Shown one piece after another: positions 6,428-14,940 of a DNA stretch of 14,988 nucleotides (the stretch's first letter is position 1; every line of letters begins with the position of its first letter). The notes under the pieces were generated by a model. The model searched no databases, was not told where the DNA came from, and saw only the letters and a list, made by a program, of their open reading frames with translations. Made by a program: the position numbers and the translations under genes. Source of the DNA: an uncultured Paenibacillaceae bacterium (GTDB lineage: Bacteria; Bacillota; Bacilli; Aneurinibacillales; Aneurinibacillaceae); contig CAMLDI010000057.1 of assembly GCA_946478845.1 (NCBI GenBank), positions 1 through 14,988 on the forward strand, read 5' to 3'.

Positions 6428-7229
6428 AATCGTCGAAGTAAAAAAACGGGAAGTTGCAGAAATTAAAGGGGAATTTTCTATTTCTGCAGCAGAAAAAGTG
6501 ATTGCCAATTTTTCCCCTTGTACGTCCATGAAAAGGAATTTTAAAGAACGGGGAAGAGGGGTTGGCGTGATCGCTGAAGTGAAAAAAGCTTCTCCTTCTA
6601 AAGGATTAATTCGCGAACCCTTTTTTCCCCTGGATATTGCGAAAAACTATGAAGAAGCAAGGGTAGAAGGAATCTCTGTTTTAACAGACCGTTCCTTTTT
6701 TCAAGGGAATTTGGCCTATTTAAAGCAAATCCGGCAGCAAATTACACCTGGCATTCCTCTTTTGCGCAAAGATTTTCATATTGATCCTATTCAAATCTAT
6801 GAAGCTCGCTTAAATGGGGCAGACGTGGTGTTGCTTATTGCAGCAATTCTGGAAAAAAGGCAAATGAAAGAGTTAGCAGGAGTTGCAAAAGACCTGGGGA
6901 TGGAAGTGTTAATGGAAGTGCATTCTGCTGAAGAAATTGAAAATGTTCTCGATGTAATGGAACCGGATCTTATGGGTATTAATAATCGGGATCTGCGTAC
7001 TTTTACCACTTCAGTTACCCATACTTTAAAATTGATTGAAAACATTCCATCCCATTTTGTTAAAATAAGTGAGAGCGGGATTTCTGACCTTGATGATATT
7101 GCTTTACTACAGGAAGCTGGGGTGGACGGTATTCTCGTAGGGGAACATTTCATGCGGCAATCTAATGTGAGTCAGGCTGTTTTAGATTTAGTTGGACCTG
7201 TAAAAGAAATGGAGAAGCACAATGGGTAG
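6417..7229 (+). CDS. trpC: Indole-3-glycerol-phosphate synthase (TrpC)
   Basis: Closes the indole ring: carboxyphenylamino-deoxyribulose phosphate to indole-3-glycerol phosphate with loss of CO2 and water. It is a (beta/alpha)8 barrel of 270 residues, slightly longer than the 250-residue B. subtilis protein. Catalytic residues are Glu54 and Lys56 in VIAEVKKASPSKG (51-63), Lys118 in LLRKDFHID, Glu168 in LMEVH, Asn189 in GINNRDL and Ser220 in KISESGIS. It is monofunctional, not fused to TrpF. The ATG at 6417 is preferred over an in-frame TTG at 6411, since GGAGGGG (6404-6410) gives a 6-nt gap only to the ATG. It overlaps trpD by 11 bases and trpF by 8. Confidence 0.98.
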   Translation: MLHKIVEVKKREVAEIKGEFSISAAEKVIANFSPCTSMKRNFKERGRGVGVIAEVKKASPSKGLIREPFFPLDIAKNYEEARVEGISVLTDRSFFQGNLAYLKQIRQQITPGIPLLRKDFHIDPIQIYEARLNGADVVLLIAAILEKRQMKELAGVAKDLGMEVLMEVHSAEEIENVLDVMEPDLMGINNRDLRTFTTSVTHTLKLIENIPSHFVKISESGISDLDDIALLQEAGVDGILVGEHFMRQSNVSQAVLDLVGPVKEMEKHNG

Positions 7230-7911
7230 ACCCCTTTTAAAAATATGTGGCGTTACATCAACAGAAACACTTAAAATAATTGATAAGGAAAACTTGTTAA
7301 TTGATTGGCTTGGATTTATTTTTGCTTATGGAAAACGGAAAGTAAGTCCTGCCCAATGGGAGAATTTATCCACCTTTGTTCCTTCTACTAGCAAAACTGT
7401 CGGGGTTTTTGTCAATCCTGCGCTAGAAGAAGTAGGAGAAATTTTTCAAAAGGCACCTCTTGATCTAGTGCAGCTCCACGGCCAGGAATCGCCGGAATTT
7501 TGCCGTCAGGTGAAAGATCAATTTGGGTGTAAACTTATAAAAGTGATTGGAATTAGCAAGGATGGCCAGGCTAACTTAGGGTTAGAGTCCTATGCGGATT
7601 GCGTGGATTATATTCTTTTGGATACCATGACCAAGACTCAGGCAGGGGGAACAGGGAAAGTATTTGCCTGGGACAGGATTCTTGCTTTCCAAACACGGTG
7701 TAGTGAAATGGGAGTTCCTCTACTGGTTGCCGGGGGACTCAATGCTGAAAATATCGAGAAATTAATTCAACATTATCAACCTTTCGGTATTGATTTATCC
7801 AGCGGTGTTGAGACCGATGGAATAAAGGATATAGGAAAAATAGGAAAGGTAATACAAGTTGTGGAAAGGATGGCCTTACGTGATGGGAACAGAGATGAGC
7901 AAGAAGTCTAA
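7222..7911 (+). CDS. trpF: Phosphoribosylanthranilate isomerase (TrpF)
   Basis: Amadori rearrangement of N-(5-phosphoribosyl)anthranilate to carboxyphenylamino-deoxyribulose phosphate, between the TrpD and TrpC steps. It is a 229-residue (beta/alpha)8 barrel, a little longer than the usual 200-215. The catalytic Cys9 is in LKICGVT and the catalytic Asp134 in DYILLDT. Other family blocks are [15 protein letters not shown] (28-42), [15 protein letters not shown] (83-90), [10 protein letters not shown] (142-151), [12 protein letters not shown] and the phosphate-binding IDLSSGVET (190-198). GGAGAAG upstream lies inside trpC, and the start overlaps the trpC stop by 8 bases. The 3' end overlaps the start of trpB. 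Confidence 0.97.
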   Translation: MGRPLLKICGVTSTETLKIIDKENLLIDWLGFIFAYGKRKVSPAQWENLSTFVPSTSKTVGVFVNPALEEVGEIFQKAPLDLVQLHGQESPEFCRQVKDQFGCKLIKVIGISKDGQANLGLESYADCVDYILLDTMTKTQAGGTGKVFAWDRILAFQTRCSEMGVPLLVAGGLNAENIEKLIQHYQPFGIDLSSGVETDGIKDIGKIGKVIQVVERMALRDGNRDEQEV

Positions 7912-9091
7912 AGGTCGTTTTGGAGAATTTGGAGGCCGTTATGTACCAGAAACCCTGGTCAATGCCCTTGATGAACTGGAACAAGCCTATGAAGAAGCGA
8001 TACAAGATCCAGCGTTTTTAAAGGATGTAGCTGTATTTTTAAAAGAATACTCTGGAAGGCCTACTCCTCTGTATTTTGCCGAACAGTTGACTAAGGAATT
8101 AGGAGGAGCTCAGATTTATCTCAAACGGGAAGATTTGAACCACACGGGTGCCCATAAAATCAATAATGCCATTGCCCAGGGACTCTTAGCAAAACGAATG
8201 GGCAAGAAATATATCATCGCGGAAACAGGGGCAGGCCAGCATGGTGTGGCTTCTGCCACCATTGCAGCACGATTGGGGCTTTCCTGTAAAGTATTTATGG
8301 GTGAAGAAGATATTCGCCGGCAAAAATTAAATGTTTTTCGCATGGAGTTATTAGGAGCAGAAGTGGTTCCTGTTTCTTCTGGGACAAAAACATTAAAAGA
8401 TGCCACCAGTGAAGCCATTCGTAACTGGGTTAGCACTGTGGATACCACTTATTACATGGTGGGTTCTGCCATTGGCCCTCATCCCTATCCCAAAATGGTA
8501 CGGGATTTCCAACGGATTATTGGGGATGAAGCAAGGGAACAGATTTTGGCCCAAACAGGCCGTCTCCCTGACTATATAGTTGCCTGTGTAGGTGGAGGAA
8601 GTAATGCCATTGGCATGTTTTATCCCTTTGTAGAGGATGAAAATGTAAAACTAATTGGTGCGGAAGCGGCAGGTTGGGGTGTAGATACCGATCAGCATGC
8701 GGCAACCATTGCGAAAGGAACCCGTGGGGTCATTCATGGTACCATGACCTTGCTGTTGCAGGATGAATATGGGCAAATCATTGAACCCTATTCCATTTCT
8801 GCCGGATTGGATTATCCAGGAATCGGGCCAGAACATGCGTACCTTCATGCATCAGGCAGGGCAGAATACCGTTCCATTACAGATGAAGAAGCTTTGGCAG
8901 CTTTTCGATTGTTAAGTAAAGTTGAGGGAATTATTCCTGCACTGGAGAGTTCCCATGCTGTAGCAGAAGTGGTGAAATTTGCACCTTCATTAGATAAAGA
9001 TAAAATTATTATCATTTGTTTATCTGGCCGGGGAGATAAAGATGTTACCCAGATTTATGAGCGGGATAAAGGGGGACAAAGCCATGATTAA
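7883..9091 (+). CDS. trpB: Tryptophan synthase beta subunit (TrpB)
   Basis: PLP-dependent condensation of indole with L-serine to L-tryptophan; forms the alpha2beta2 complex with TrpA, receiving indole through an internal tunnel. About 402 residues (400 in B. subtilis). The PLP lysine is Lys92 in [10 protein letters not shown], the catalytic acid Glu114 in AETGAGQHG, and the cofactor phosphate loop GGGSNA (237-242). [13 protein letters not shown] near the N-terminus and LSGRGDKD near the C-terminus are typical of the main TrpB1 class. The start is uncertain: ATG 7883, GTG 7880 and ATG 7895 are all in frame. AAAGGATGG at 7865-7873 best serves 7880 or 7883, and conservation is visible from about 7907. 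All choices overlap trpF. The end overlaps trpA by 8 bases. Confidence 0.96.
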   Translation: MGTEMSKKSKGRFGEFGGRYVPETLVNALDELEQAYEEAIQDPAFLKDVAVFLKEYSGRPTPLYFAEQLTKELGGAQIYLKREDLNHTGAHKINNAIAQGLLAKRMGKKYIIAETGAGQHGVASATIAARLGLSCKVFMGEEDIRRQKLNVFRMELLGAEVVPVSSGTKTLKDATSEAIRNWVSTVDTTYYMVGSAIGPHPYPKMVRDFQRIIGDEAREQILAQTGRLPDYIVACVGGGSNAIGMFYPFVEDENVKLIGAEAAGWGVDTDQHAATIAKGTRGVIHGTMTLLLQDEYGQIIEPYSISAGLDYPGIGPEHAYLHASGRAEYRSITDEEALAAFRLLSKVEGIIPALESSHAVAEVVKFAPSLDKDKIIIICLSGRGDKDVTQIYERDKGGQSHD

Positions 9092-9908
9092 GGAAAGTAC
9101 AGGGGCACAACATATCCAGGATGCGTTTCAAAGTGAACAGCCTATTTTTATTCCTTTTATTACAGCTGGATTTCCCACGCCTGCTGCTTCTGTGGACATC
9201 GCCTTAACCCTGGAAGAAGCCGGGGCTGGTTTACTGGAGTTAGGGGTTCCTTATTCTGATCCTCTCGCAGATGGCCCAACCATTCAAAGCTCCTCTCATA
9301 AAGCTTTAGAACAAGGGGTTACATTTCCAAAGGTTTTAGAAATGGCAAAAGAAATGAGAGCCAGAGGGTTAAAAATCCCTGTTATTTTATTTACCTACTA
9401 TAACCCTGTCCTCCAATATGGCACAGAAAAATTAATCGGCCAGCTTGAGGAATATGGGATTGATGGCATATTAATTCCAGACCTGCCTTTTGAAGAAGCT
9501 GAAGAAATCAATAAACTAACAGCGCAAAATGGTCGGTCCTTTATTTCCCTTGTGGCTCCTACATCCCACCAGCGGATTCAAATGATCGCTTCTAATGCCC
9601 AGGGATTCCTTTATTGTGTTTCCTCACTGGGGGTAACAGGGGCGAGAAGCCAACTGGATGACAGTGTAGTTGGTTTCCTTGATGAAGTGAAAAAGCATAC
9701 CCGTGTTCCTGTGGCAGTGGGATTTGGCATTTCCCGGGCAGATCAGGTTAAACTGATGGCTCCCCATTGCGAAGGCTACATTGTAGGAAGTGCTTTAATT
9801 ACGATTCTCTTAAAAAACGAAGGCCTTTTAAAAGATGAGACGACCAGGGAGCAAGGCCTTGGGGAAATAAAAAAATTTGTAAAAGAACTGCAATCTGGGT
9901 TATCATGA
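9084..9908 (+). CDS. trpA: Tryptophan synthase alpha subunit (TrpA)
   Basis: Cleaves indole-3-glycerol phosphate to glyceraldehyde 3-phosphate and indole, which is channelled to TrpB. It is a (beta/alpha)8 barrel of 274 residues. The catalytic Glu52 lies in [11 protein letters not shown] and the catalytic Asp63 in PLADGPTIQ, with the usual 11-residue separation. [21 protein letters not shown] and VGFGIS with the phosphate site IVGSAL complete the family pattern. ATG 9084 has GGGGGA (9071-9076) at good distance; the frame remains open further upstream inside trpB, but nothing there resembles TrpA. It overlaps trpB by 8 bases and ends the tightly overlapping trp block. hisC follows after a short gap. 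Confidence 0.98.
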   Translation: MIKESTGAQHIQDAFQSEQPIFIPFITAGFPTPAASVDIALTLEEAGAGLLELGVPYSDPLADGPTIQSSSHKALEQGVTFPKVLEMAKEMRARGLKIPVILFTYYNPVLQYGTEKLIGQLEEYGIDGILIPDLPFEEAEEINKLTAQNGRSFISLVAPTSHQRIQMIASNAQGFLYCVSSLGVTGARSQLDDSVVGFLDEVKKHTRVPVAVGFGISRADQVKLMAPHCEGYIVGSALITILLKNEGLLKDETTREQGLGEIKKFVKELQSGLS

Positions 9909-9942
9909 AATAATGAAAACTTTTGATTTAGGGGTGAGTAGT

Positions 9943-11016
9943 TTGATTCCAAAATCCCGGATTGTACATTTACCGGTCTATCAACCGGGGAAACCTATTG
10001 AAGATGTAAAAAGAGAATTGGGGCTTAAAGAGGTTATTAAAGTAGCTTCTAACGAAAATCCTTTTGGATGTTCTCCTCTTGTGAAAGAAGAACTCATGTC
10101 CCAATTGGACCAACTTGCTATTTATCCTGACGGCGCCTGTATTGATTTGCGTGGGGCCGTTTCCCATTTTCTTGGGGTAAAACCAGAACAATTGATTTTC
10201 GGTACCGGTTCTGATGAAGTATGTATGCTTATTGCACGGGCATATCTTGAACCTGATACCAATACGGTAATGGCTGTTCCTACTTTTCCGGTTTATAAAA
10301 CCAATGCTATTATCGAAGGGTCAGAACCTATCGAAATCCCTTGTGTTGAGGGGGATCATGATTTAGAGGCCATGTTGGCCCGAATCAACGATAAAACCAG
10401 AGTGGTTTGGATTTGCAATCCCAATAATCCAACGGGAAAAATGATTGGGGAAAAGGAACTCATTTCTTTTATGGATCGAGTTCCGAGAAATGTATTGATT
10501 GTTCTCGATGAAGCTTACTGTGAATACGTGAAAGATTCATCTTATCCACAATCCCTTTCTCTCATGGAAAAATACCCGAATATTATTATTTTACGCACCT
10601 TTTCCAAAATATATGGAATCGCCGCTCTTCGCGTCGGGTATGGGGTTGCCGGGGAAGAGATTATTGATAAATTGAACAGGGTACGAGAACCTTTCAATGT
10701 GAACACCCTTGCACAACGGGGAGCGATCGCCGCTTTAAAAGACCAGGAATTTGTGGAAAAATGCTTTAAAGCGAACAAAGAAGGATTAGAACAGGTTTAT
10801 GCTGGATTGGATGCATTAGGGTTGCCTTACTATCCTTCAGAAGCAAATTTTGTTTTCGTTCAACTTCCAGACTCTAAAATGGTCTTTACAGAGATGGAAA
10901 AGAGAGGGGTTATTATCCGTTCCTTCCCTGGTGCTATTCGTGTGACCATTGGCACAAAAGAAGAAAATGAGAAAATGCTTGCAGCTCTAGACGAGGTTAT
11001 GCAAAGCAGCTGTTAG
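9943..11016 (+). CDS. hisC: Histidinol-phosphate / aromatic aminotransferase (HisC)
   Basis: PLP-dependent class I/II aminotransferase. It forms histidinol phosphate from imidazole-acetol phosphate in histidine synthesis. In B. subtilis the same enzyme also transaminates 4-hydroxyphenylpyruvate and phenylpyruvate, which explains its place in an aromatic cluster. About 357 residues. Motifs are LPVYQPGKP near the N-terminus, ASNENPFG, GTGSDE, CNPNNPTGK, LDEAYCEYV with the PLP-contacting Asp189, and RTFSKIYGIAALRVGYG with Lys222. A TTG start at 9943 is preferred because AGGGGTGA (9930-9937) lies 5 nt upstream and length matches B. subtilis (360). An in-frame ATG at 9913 would add ten residues but has only a weak ribosome binding site. 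Identity is sure, start less so. Confidence 0.95.
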   Translation: MIPKSRIVHLPVYQPGKPIEDVKRELGLKEVIKVASNENPFGCSPLVKEELMSQLDQLAIYPDGACIDLRGAVSHFLGVKPEQLIFGTGSDEVCMLIARAYLEPDTNTVMAVPTFPVYKTNAIIEGSEPIEIPCVEGDHDLEAMLARINDKTRVVWICNPNNPTGKMIGEKELISFMDRVPRNVLIVLDEAYCEYVKDSSYPQSLSLMEKYPNIIILRTFSKIYGIAALRVGYGVAGEEIIDKLNRVREPFNVNTLAQRGAIAALKDQEFVEKCFKANKEGLEQVYAGLDALGLPYYPSEANFVFVQLPDSKMVFTEMEKRGVIIRSFPGAIRVTIGTKEENEKMLAALDEVMQSSC

Positions 11017-11031
11017 TGGAGGATATAGGCA

Positions 11032-12129
11032 ATGATTCAAGTGGCTATTCTTGGAGTAGGGTTAATAGGGGGATCCCTGGCTCTTGCTCTAAAAAAGCAG
11101 GATAATATACAGATTACCGGATTTGATATTCATGAAGATAATCTTGATATGGCTGTTTCCCTTGGGGTAATTGACCAGGGAACCACTCATTTGGCTGAAG
11201 CTGTAGTCAATGCAGACTATATTTTTCTAAGTGCACCCGTTGAAACCTTATACGAACTCATTTCCTTTTTGCGATATACTCCTCTGAAAAAAGGTGTGGT
11301 CATTTGTGATACAGGCAGTACGAAAAAAGCTGTATTAGATATGGCTAAGGGTCTGGAAAAGAAAGGGGCTTATTTCATCGGCGGGCATCCCATGGCAGGT
11401 TCCCATCATTCCGGTGTGGAAGCATCTAATGACCGTTTATATGAGAATGCCTTTTTTGTGTTAACACCTGCAGAGGGTGTTCCTGAAGAAGTAGTGGATG
11501 GATTGAAAAACTTGTTAACCCCTACCCGGGCAAAAGTTGTGGTGATGCAGCCTGATTTTCATGACCAGGTTGTAGGGGCGATTAGCCATTTTCCCCATGT
11601 CATTGCTTCATCCCTTGTTAATCTGGTAAGTGGCTATAATGGAAATACGGATTGGTATCGGCAACTGGCTGCGGGCGGGTTTAGGGATATTACCCGCATT
11701 GCTTCTAGCAATCCCCGCATGTGGAGAGATATCTTTATTAATAATCGCCGTGTTCTGCTGGATATTTATCATGATTGGCAGGAGACTCTAGGGGAATTAA
11801 TGACCTATATTGAACAGGCAGATGGAGATGGCATTGAAGAGTTTTTTGCCCGGGGCAGAGCCTTTAGGAATCAAATTCCGGACAAACAACGAGGGGCCAT
11901 TCCTCCTTCCTATGATCTTTATGTAGATATTCTGGACCATCCTGGCAGTATTGGACAAGTTACTACCCTTCTTGGCCAACATATGATTAGTATTCCGAAT
12001 CTGCAAATTTTAGAGACCCGGGAAGAAATTCAGGGGGTTTTGCGCATTGCTTTTCGTTCTCTTGAAGATATGGAACTGGCAGCAGATATTCTGCAAAATA
12101 CAGGATATAAAGTATTTCATCGTGAATAG
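11032..12129 (+). CDS. tyrA: Prephenate dehydrogenase (TyrA) with C-terminal ACT domain
   Basis: NAD+-dependent oxidative decarboxylation of prephenate to 4-hydroxyphenylpyruvate, the tyrosine precursor, which HisC can then transaminate. 365 residues. The N-terminal Rossmann fold starts with [12 protein letters not shown] (6-17). His119 in [10 protein letters not shown] (119-128) is the expected catalytic His. ISHFPH and [17 protein letters not shown] belong to the helical dimerisation domain. From about residue 294, an ACT domain ([18 protein letters not shown] onward) suggests feedback control by tyrosine or another aromatic amino acid, as in other Gram-positive TyrA proteins. ATG 11032 has GGAGGA at 11018-11023 with an 8-nt gap, 15 bases after the hisC stop. 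No fused chorismate mutase is present; AroH provides that step. Confidence 0.97.
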   Translation: MIQVAILGVGLIGGSLALALKKQDNIQITGFDIHEDNLDMAVSLGVIDQGTTHLAEAVVNADYIFLSAPVETLYELISFLRYTPLKKGVVICDTGSTKKAVLDMAKGLEKKGAYFIGGHPMAGSHHSGVEASNDRLYENAFFVLTPAEGVPEEVVDGLKNLLTPTRAKVVVMQPDFHDQVVGAISHFPHVIASSLVNLVSGYNGNTDWYRQLAAGGFRDITRIASSNPRMWRDIFINNRRVLLDIYHDWQETLGELMTYIEQADGDGIEEFFARGRAFRNQIPDKQRGAIPPSYDLYVDILDHPGSIGQVTTLLGQHMISIPNLQILETREEIQGVLRIAFRSLEDMELAADILQNTGYKVFHRE

Positions 12130-12146
12130 GAGTGCTTAAGTCCCAG

Positions 12147-13442
12147 ATGATAACAATAAAGGCTATACATAAGATTAAGGGTGAAGTTACAGTACCAGGA
12201 GATAAATCCATTTCCCATCGTGCGGTGATGTTCAGTTCATTAGCTGAAGGAACCACTCATATCTATGGATTTTTGCCTGGGGCTGATTGCCTCAGTACCA
12301 TTTCTTGCTTCCGTAAAATGGGGATTGCTATTGAACAAAAAGGAGACCAGGTAACCGTTCACGGAAAAGGATGGTTTGGCTTAGAGGAACCTTCCGATAT
12401 CCTGGATGTGGGGAATTCAGGAACAACGATCCGCTTGATGATGGGGATCCTGTCCACTCAACCTTTCCATTCTATTTTAATAGGGGATTCATCCATTGGC
12501 CGCCGGCCGATGCGCCGCGTGACCAATCCGTTGCTCCAAATGGAAGCGAAGATTGATGGCCGTATGAACGGGGAATATACACCTATTGCTATACGTGGCG
12601 GAAATATTAAAGGAATGGTGTACCATTCCCCTGTAAGCAGTGCTCAGGTGAAATCATCCATCCTGCTGGCAGGGTTGCAAGCTTCTGGAGAGACCACTGT
12701 TTATGAACCTGAGAAATCCCGTGACCATACGGAAAGAATGTTAACTTCCTTTGGTGTTGAAGTTGATTCATTTCCTGAGGGGGTTCGCATCAAGGGGGGA
12801 CAACAGTTAATTTCTCCCGGAGAAATCCATGTTCCTGGGGATATTTCTTCTGCAGCCTTTTTAATGGTTGCAGCGGCGATTGTACCAGGGAGCCACCTGA
12901 TTATCAATAATGTGGGAGTGAACCCAACACGTACTGGAATTATCGATGTAATGAAGGATATGGGTGCATCAATCCAGTACCTTAATAAACGTGAAGTGAA
13001 TGGGGAACCTGTAGCTGACATTGAAGTGAAATATAGTATGTTACACGGCATTGAAATTGGCGGGGAATTAATCCCCCGGTTAATTGATGAAGTCCCTATT
13101 ATTGCTGTTTTAGCCAGCCAGGCTGAAGGAAAAACAGTAATAAAGGATGCCGCTGAATTGAAAGTAAAAGAGACGAACCGCATTGATACTGTAGTGGTTG
13201 AATTGGGAAAAATGAACGTAAATGTAACGCCTACTGATGATGGTATGATTATTATGGGGAAAAGCTCTTTACAGGGAGCCCTTTGTAATAGCCATGGAGA
13301 TCACCGAATTGGCATGTCCATTGCCATTGCAGGGTTAATCGCGGAAGGGGAAACGGGGATTGAGAATGCTGAATCTATCAATGTTTCTTTCCCAGGCTTT
13401 TTCTCAATCCTGCAGGATATTTGTGAATCCACTTCTTTTTAA
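12147..13442 (+). CDS. aroA: 3-phosphoshikimate 1-carboxyvinyltransferase (EPSP synthase; called AroE in B. subtilis)
   Basis: Transfers enolpyruvyl from phosphoenolpyruvate to shikimate 3-phosphate, the sixth shikimate step and the target of glyphosate. 431 residues, within the family range. Visible blocks are [12 protein letters not shown] (17-28, Lys20 contacts both substrates), [12 protein letters not shown] (89-100), [51 protein letters not shown] with a catalytic Asp, KETNRID and [13 protein letters not shown], SAQxK, RxHxE and NxTR together are the class II pattern, as in B. subtilis and Staphylococcus. ATG 12147 matches the usual N-terminus. The only nearby ribosome binding site, TAGGAG at 12127-12132, is rather far (14 nt), so initiation may be weak or coupled to tyrA. 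Its last codons form part of a terminator. Confidence 0.97.
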   Translation: MITIKAIHKIKGEVTVPGDKSISHRAVMFSSLAEGTTHIYGFLPGADCLSTISCFRKMGIAIEQKGDQVTVHGKGWFGLEEPSDILDVGNSGTTIRLMMGILSTQPFHSILIGDSSIGRRPMRRVTNPLLQMEAKIDGRMNGEYTPIAIRGGNIKGMVYHSPVSSAQVKSSILLAGLQASGETTVYEPEKSRDHTERMLTSFGVEVDSFPEGVRIKGGQQLISPGEIHVPGDISSAAFLMVAAAIVPGSHLIINNVGVNPTRTGIIDVMKDMGASIQYLNKREVNGEPVADIEVKYSMLHGIEIGGELIPRLIDEVPIIAVLASQAEGKTVIKDAAELKVKETNRIDTVVVELGKMNVNVTPTDDGMIIMGKSSLQGALCNSHGDHRIGMSIAIAGLIAEGETGIENAESINVSFPGFFSILQDICESTSF

Positions 13443-13458
13443 AAGGGGTGGATTTTTT
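13426..13458 (+). terminator. Terminator of the supraoperon, overlapping the end of aroA
   Basis: AATCCACTTC (13426-13435) pairs with GGGGTGGATT (13445-13454), ten pairs including two G-U, and T/A pairs extend the stem toward a small loop. T residues follow to 13458. The aroA stop codon lies in the loop region, so the last codons double as terminator sequence. On the minus strand no T-run follows, so it should act mainly on plus-strand transcripts. Confidence 0.82.
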
Positions 13459-13630
13459 GCTCTTTTGGATTCGTGCCAGCTAGTTTTGTTTTCATGATTT
13501 TATTTATGATTCCATCAATTTCAATGCTGACTTCAAGTACTTTTTCATCGCGAAGATTGTGGTTTATTTCGTAAAATTCATGCATTTTTTCTCGTTTAAA
13601 TTGAAGCAGGGAAAATAAATGTTTGTCCAC
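13439..13630 (-). CDS. Small Spo0E-like aspartyl-phosphate phosphatase
   Basis: Spo0E-family proteins dephosphorylate phosphorylated Spo0A and so hold back entry into sporulation. The 63-residue product fits the two-helix family: a first helix ([12 protein letters not shown]), a short turn, then [19 protein letters not shown], which follows the family pattern VL..S.ELD.LI. The hallmark SQELD reads SIEID here, keeping Ser, Glu and Asp but changing Gln and Leu to Ile. The start is GTG at 13628-13630 with AAAGGAGG on the minus strand (13642-13649), an 11-nt gap. The gene is antisense to and convergent with aroA, and its TAA overlaps the aroA stop by two bases. B. subtilis has no such gene at this place. 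Family assignment is by visible pattern; the target could be another response regulator. Confidence 0.72.
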   Translation of the reverse strand: MDKHLFSLLQFKREKMHEFYEINHNLRDEKVLEVSIEIDGIINKIMKTKLAGTNPKEQKIHPF

Positions 13631-13823
13631 GGGGTATGTAGCCTCCTTTATTTTTCTATTTTATGATTAAATTAAATGGGATGGAATCCCTATTTGCTCG
13701 ACAAAATCTATGAATTTTAGTGGAATTAATGAAGGTCTATATTTAAAGAACCTGGTCTATTCTATAAAGTATATGGGTGTTCCCTTTTTTTTATACAGTA
13801 ATCAGGTTAGAGGAGAGAATAAA
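13631..13823. other. Divergent intergenic region between the Spo0E-like gene and the TPR gene
   Basis: This A/T-rich 193-base gap must hold promoters in both directions, but none is clear. It contains the inverted repeat GGGAT/ATCCC (13678-13690) and an imperfect direct repeat, GGTCTATATTTAAAG at 13734 and GGTCTATTCTATAAAG at 13754, exactly 20 bases apart. TATAAA at 13763 is a possible -10 without a good -35. The reading frame of the TPR gene stays open back to 13710, but that part lacks a ribosome binding site and is judged noncoding. Confidence 0.4.
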
Positions 13824-14897
13824 GTGATTGATGAATATCAAAAGTTAGAATTAGTACAGGAATTGTTTGATCAGGAACAATTTGAAGAAGGGTATGCTTT
13901 TTTAGAACAGTTAGAAGAAGAATACGCCAGCAATGAAGAGATGCTTTTTGAAATTGGCGTTTTTTATTATGATGTGGGCCATATTGATAAGAGCCTGGGT
14001 ATTTTCCGTAAAACTGAAACCTTAGCAAGAGGGGATGAGGAGTTAATTTATGAATGTCGCCTTTATCAATCTTCAGCCCATCTTGAATTGGGAGAAATCG
14101 ATGAAGCACTGGAATTATTGATGGCTTTAAAAGAGGAGAAGGAAGAAGATTCCCGTTTATATAGTTTATTGGGCCAACTGTATCGCATTGAAGGCCTCCC
14201 GGAAGTCGCCTCTGCCTATTTGCAAAAAGCCTTATCATTAAATCCTGACCATAAAGAAGAAATTCTTTATATGCTGGGAGAGATTTATGAAGAATCTGGT
14301 GAAGACCAAAAAGCCCTGGACATCTGGAAGGGGATTTCTGGTTTTGCGGAAGACGAAGAATTTCTTGTAAAGAAAGCAAATATTGAAGCGAGAAGAGGGG
14401 AATTTGAAAAGGCAAAGTCCCTATATGAAAAAGCCATTGAAATTTCTCCTTCTTCTACTGCCCTCTTTGGTTGTGGCATTGTATGTTATCAAATGGGGGA
14501 TTGGACTTCCGCTGTAAGGCGATTTTCCCAATTGATTGAGAAGGATTCAGAATATGTGGCGGCTTATCCTTTATTAGGAGAGGCGTTATGGGAGTTAAAA
14601 CTAAAGGATCAGGCACTGGCCGTATATAGCCAGGCTCTTCGCCTGCAAAGTGAAGATATTCATTTGTTGGACCGTTATTTTATGCTTTTAAGTGAATTGG
14701 GGCGTATGCAAGAAATTAAAGAGTATATTGGGAAAATGAAAGATATTGATGATGAAGACCCCATTTTGTTTTACTGGAAAGGGAGAATTGCGGAAGAGGA
14801 TGGAAACCTTCGAGAAGCCATTCACTATTACCAACAAGTGCAAATGGGCGAAGAAACAATACACGATACCATACAACGGTTAAATAACATTATGTAA
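13824..14897 (+). CDS. TPR-repeat protein, positional counterpart of B. subtilis YpiA
   Basis: Soluble helical-repeat protein of 357 residues with no signal peptide or membrane segment visible. It is acidic, and successive 34-residue tetratricopeptide units run through it. The clearest read AYLQKALSLNPDHKEEILYM, LYEKAIEISPSS, AVYSQALRLQSED and AIHYYQQV, with the usual small and aromatic residues (A-x-x-x-Y-x-x-A-L). TPR proteins act as scaffolds for partner proteins; the specific role is unknown, as for YpiA, which lies next to the aroA counterpart in B. subtilis before ypiB and the qcr genes. The GTG start at 13824 is chosen for AGGAGAG at 13811-13817 (6-nt gap). An open extension to ATG 13710 would add 38 residues unlike TPR sequence. 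A terminator follows directly. Confidence 0.85.
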   Translation: MIDEYQKLELVQELFDQEQFEEGYAFLEQLEEEYASNEEMLFEIGVFYYDVGHIDKSLGIFRKTETLARGDEELIYECRLYQSSAHLELGEIDEALELLMALKEEKEEDSRLYSLLGQLYRIEGLPEVASAYLQKALSLNPDHKEEILYMLGEIYEESGEDQKALDIWKGISGFAEDEEFLVKKANIEARRGEFEKAKSLYEKAIEISPSSTALFGCGIVCYQMGDWTSAVRRFSQLIEKDSEYVAAYPLLGEALWELKLKDQALAVYSQALRLQSEDIHLLDRYFMLLSELGRMQEIKEYIGKMKDIDDEDPILFYWKGRIAEEDGNLREAIHYYQQVQMGEETIHDTIQRLNNIM

Positions 14898-14903
14898 TTA
14901 ATT

Positions 14904-14940
14904 GAAAGGCTCCAGTATACTCTGGGGCCTTTCTTTATTT
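14904..14940 (+). terminator. Intrinsic terminator after the TPR gene
   Basis: GAAAGGCTCCAG (14904-14915) pairs with CTGGGGCCTTTC (14922-14933), twelve pairs with one G-U, around loop TATACT, followed by TTTATTT. It starts seven bases after the stop codon. It would end TPR transcription before whatever lies downstream. Confidence 0.9.

Noticed and set aside
13710..13823. 38-residue N-terminal extension of the TPR protein
   Set aside because: It lacks a ribosome binding site, does not look like TPR sequence, and contains likely promoter DNA. The GTG at 13824 has an ideal AGGAGAG.
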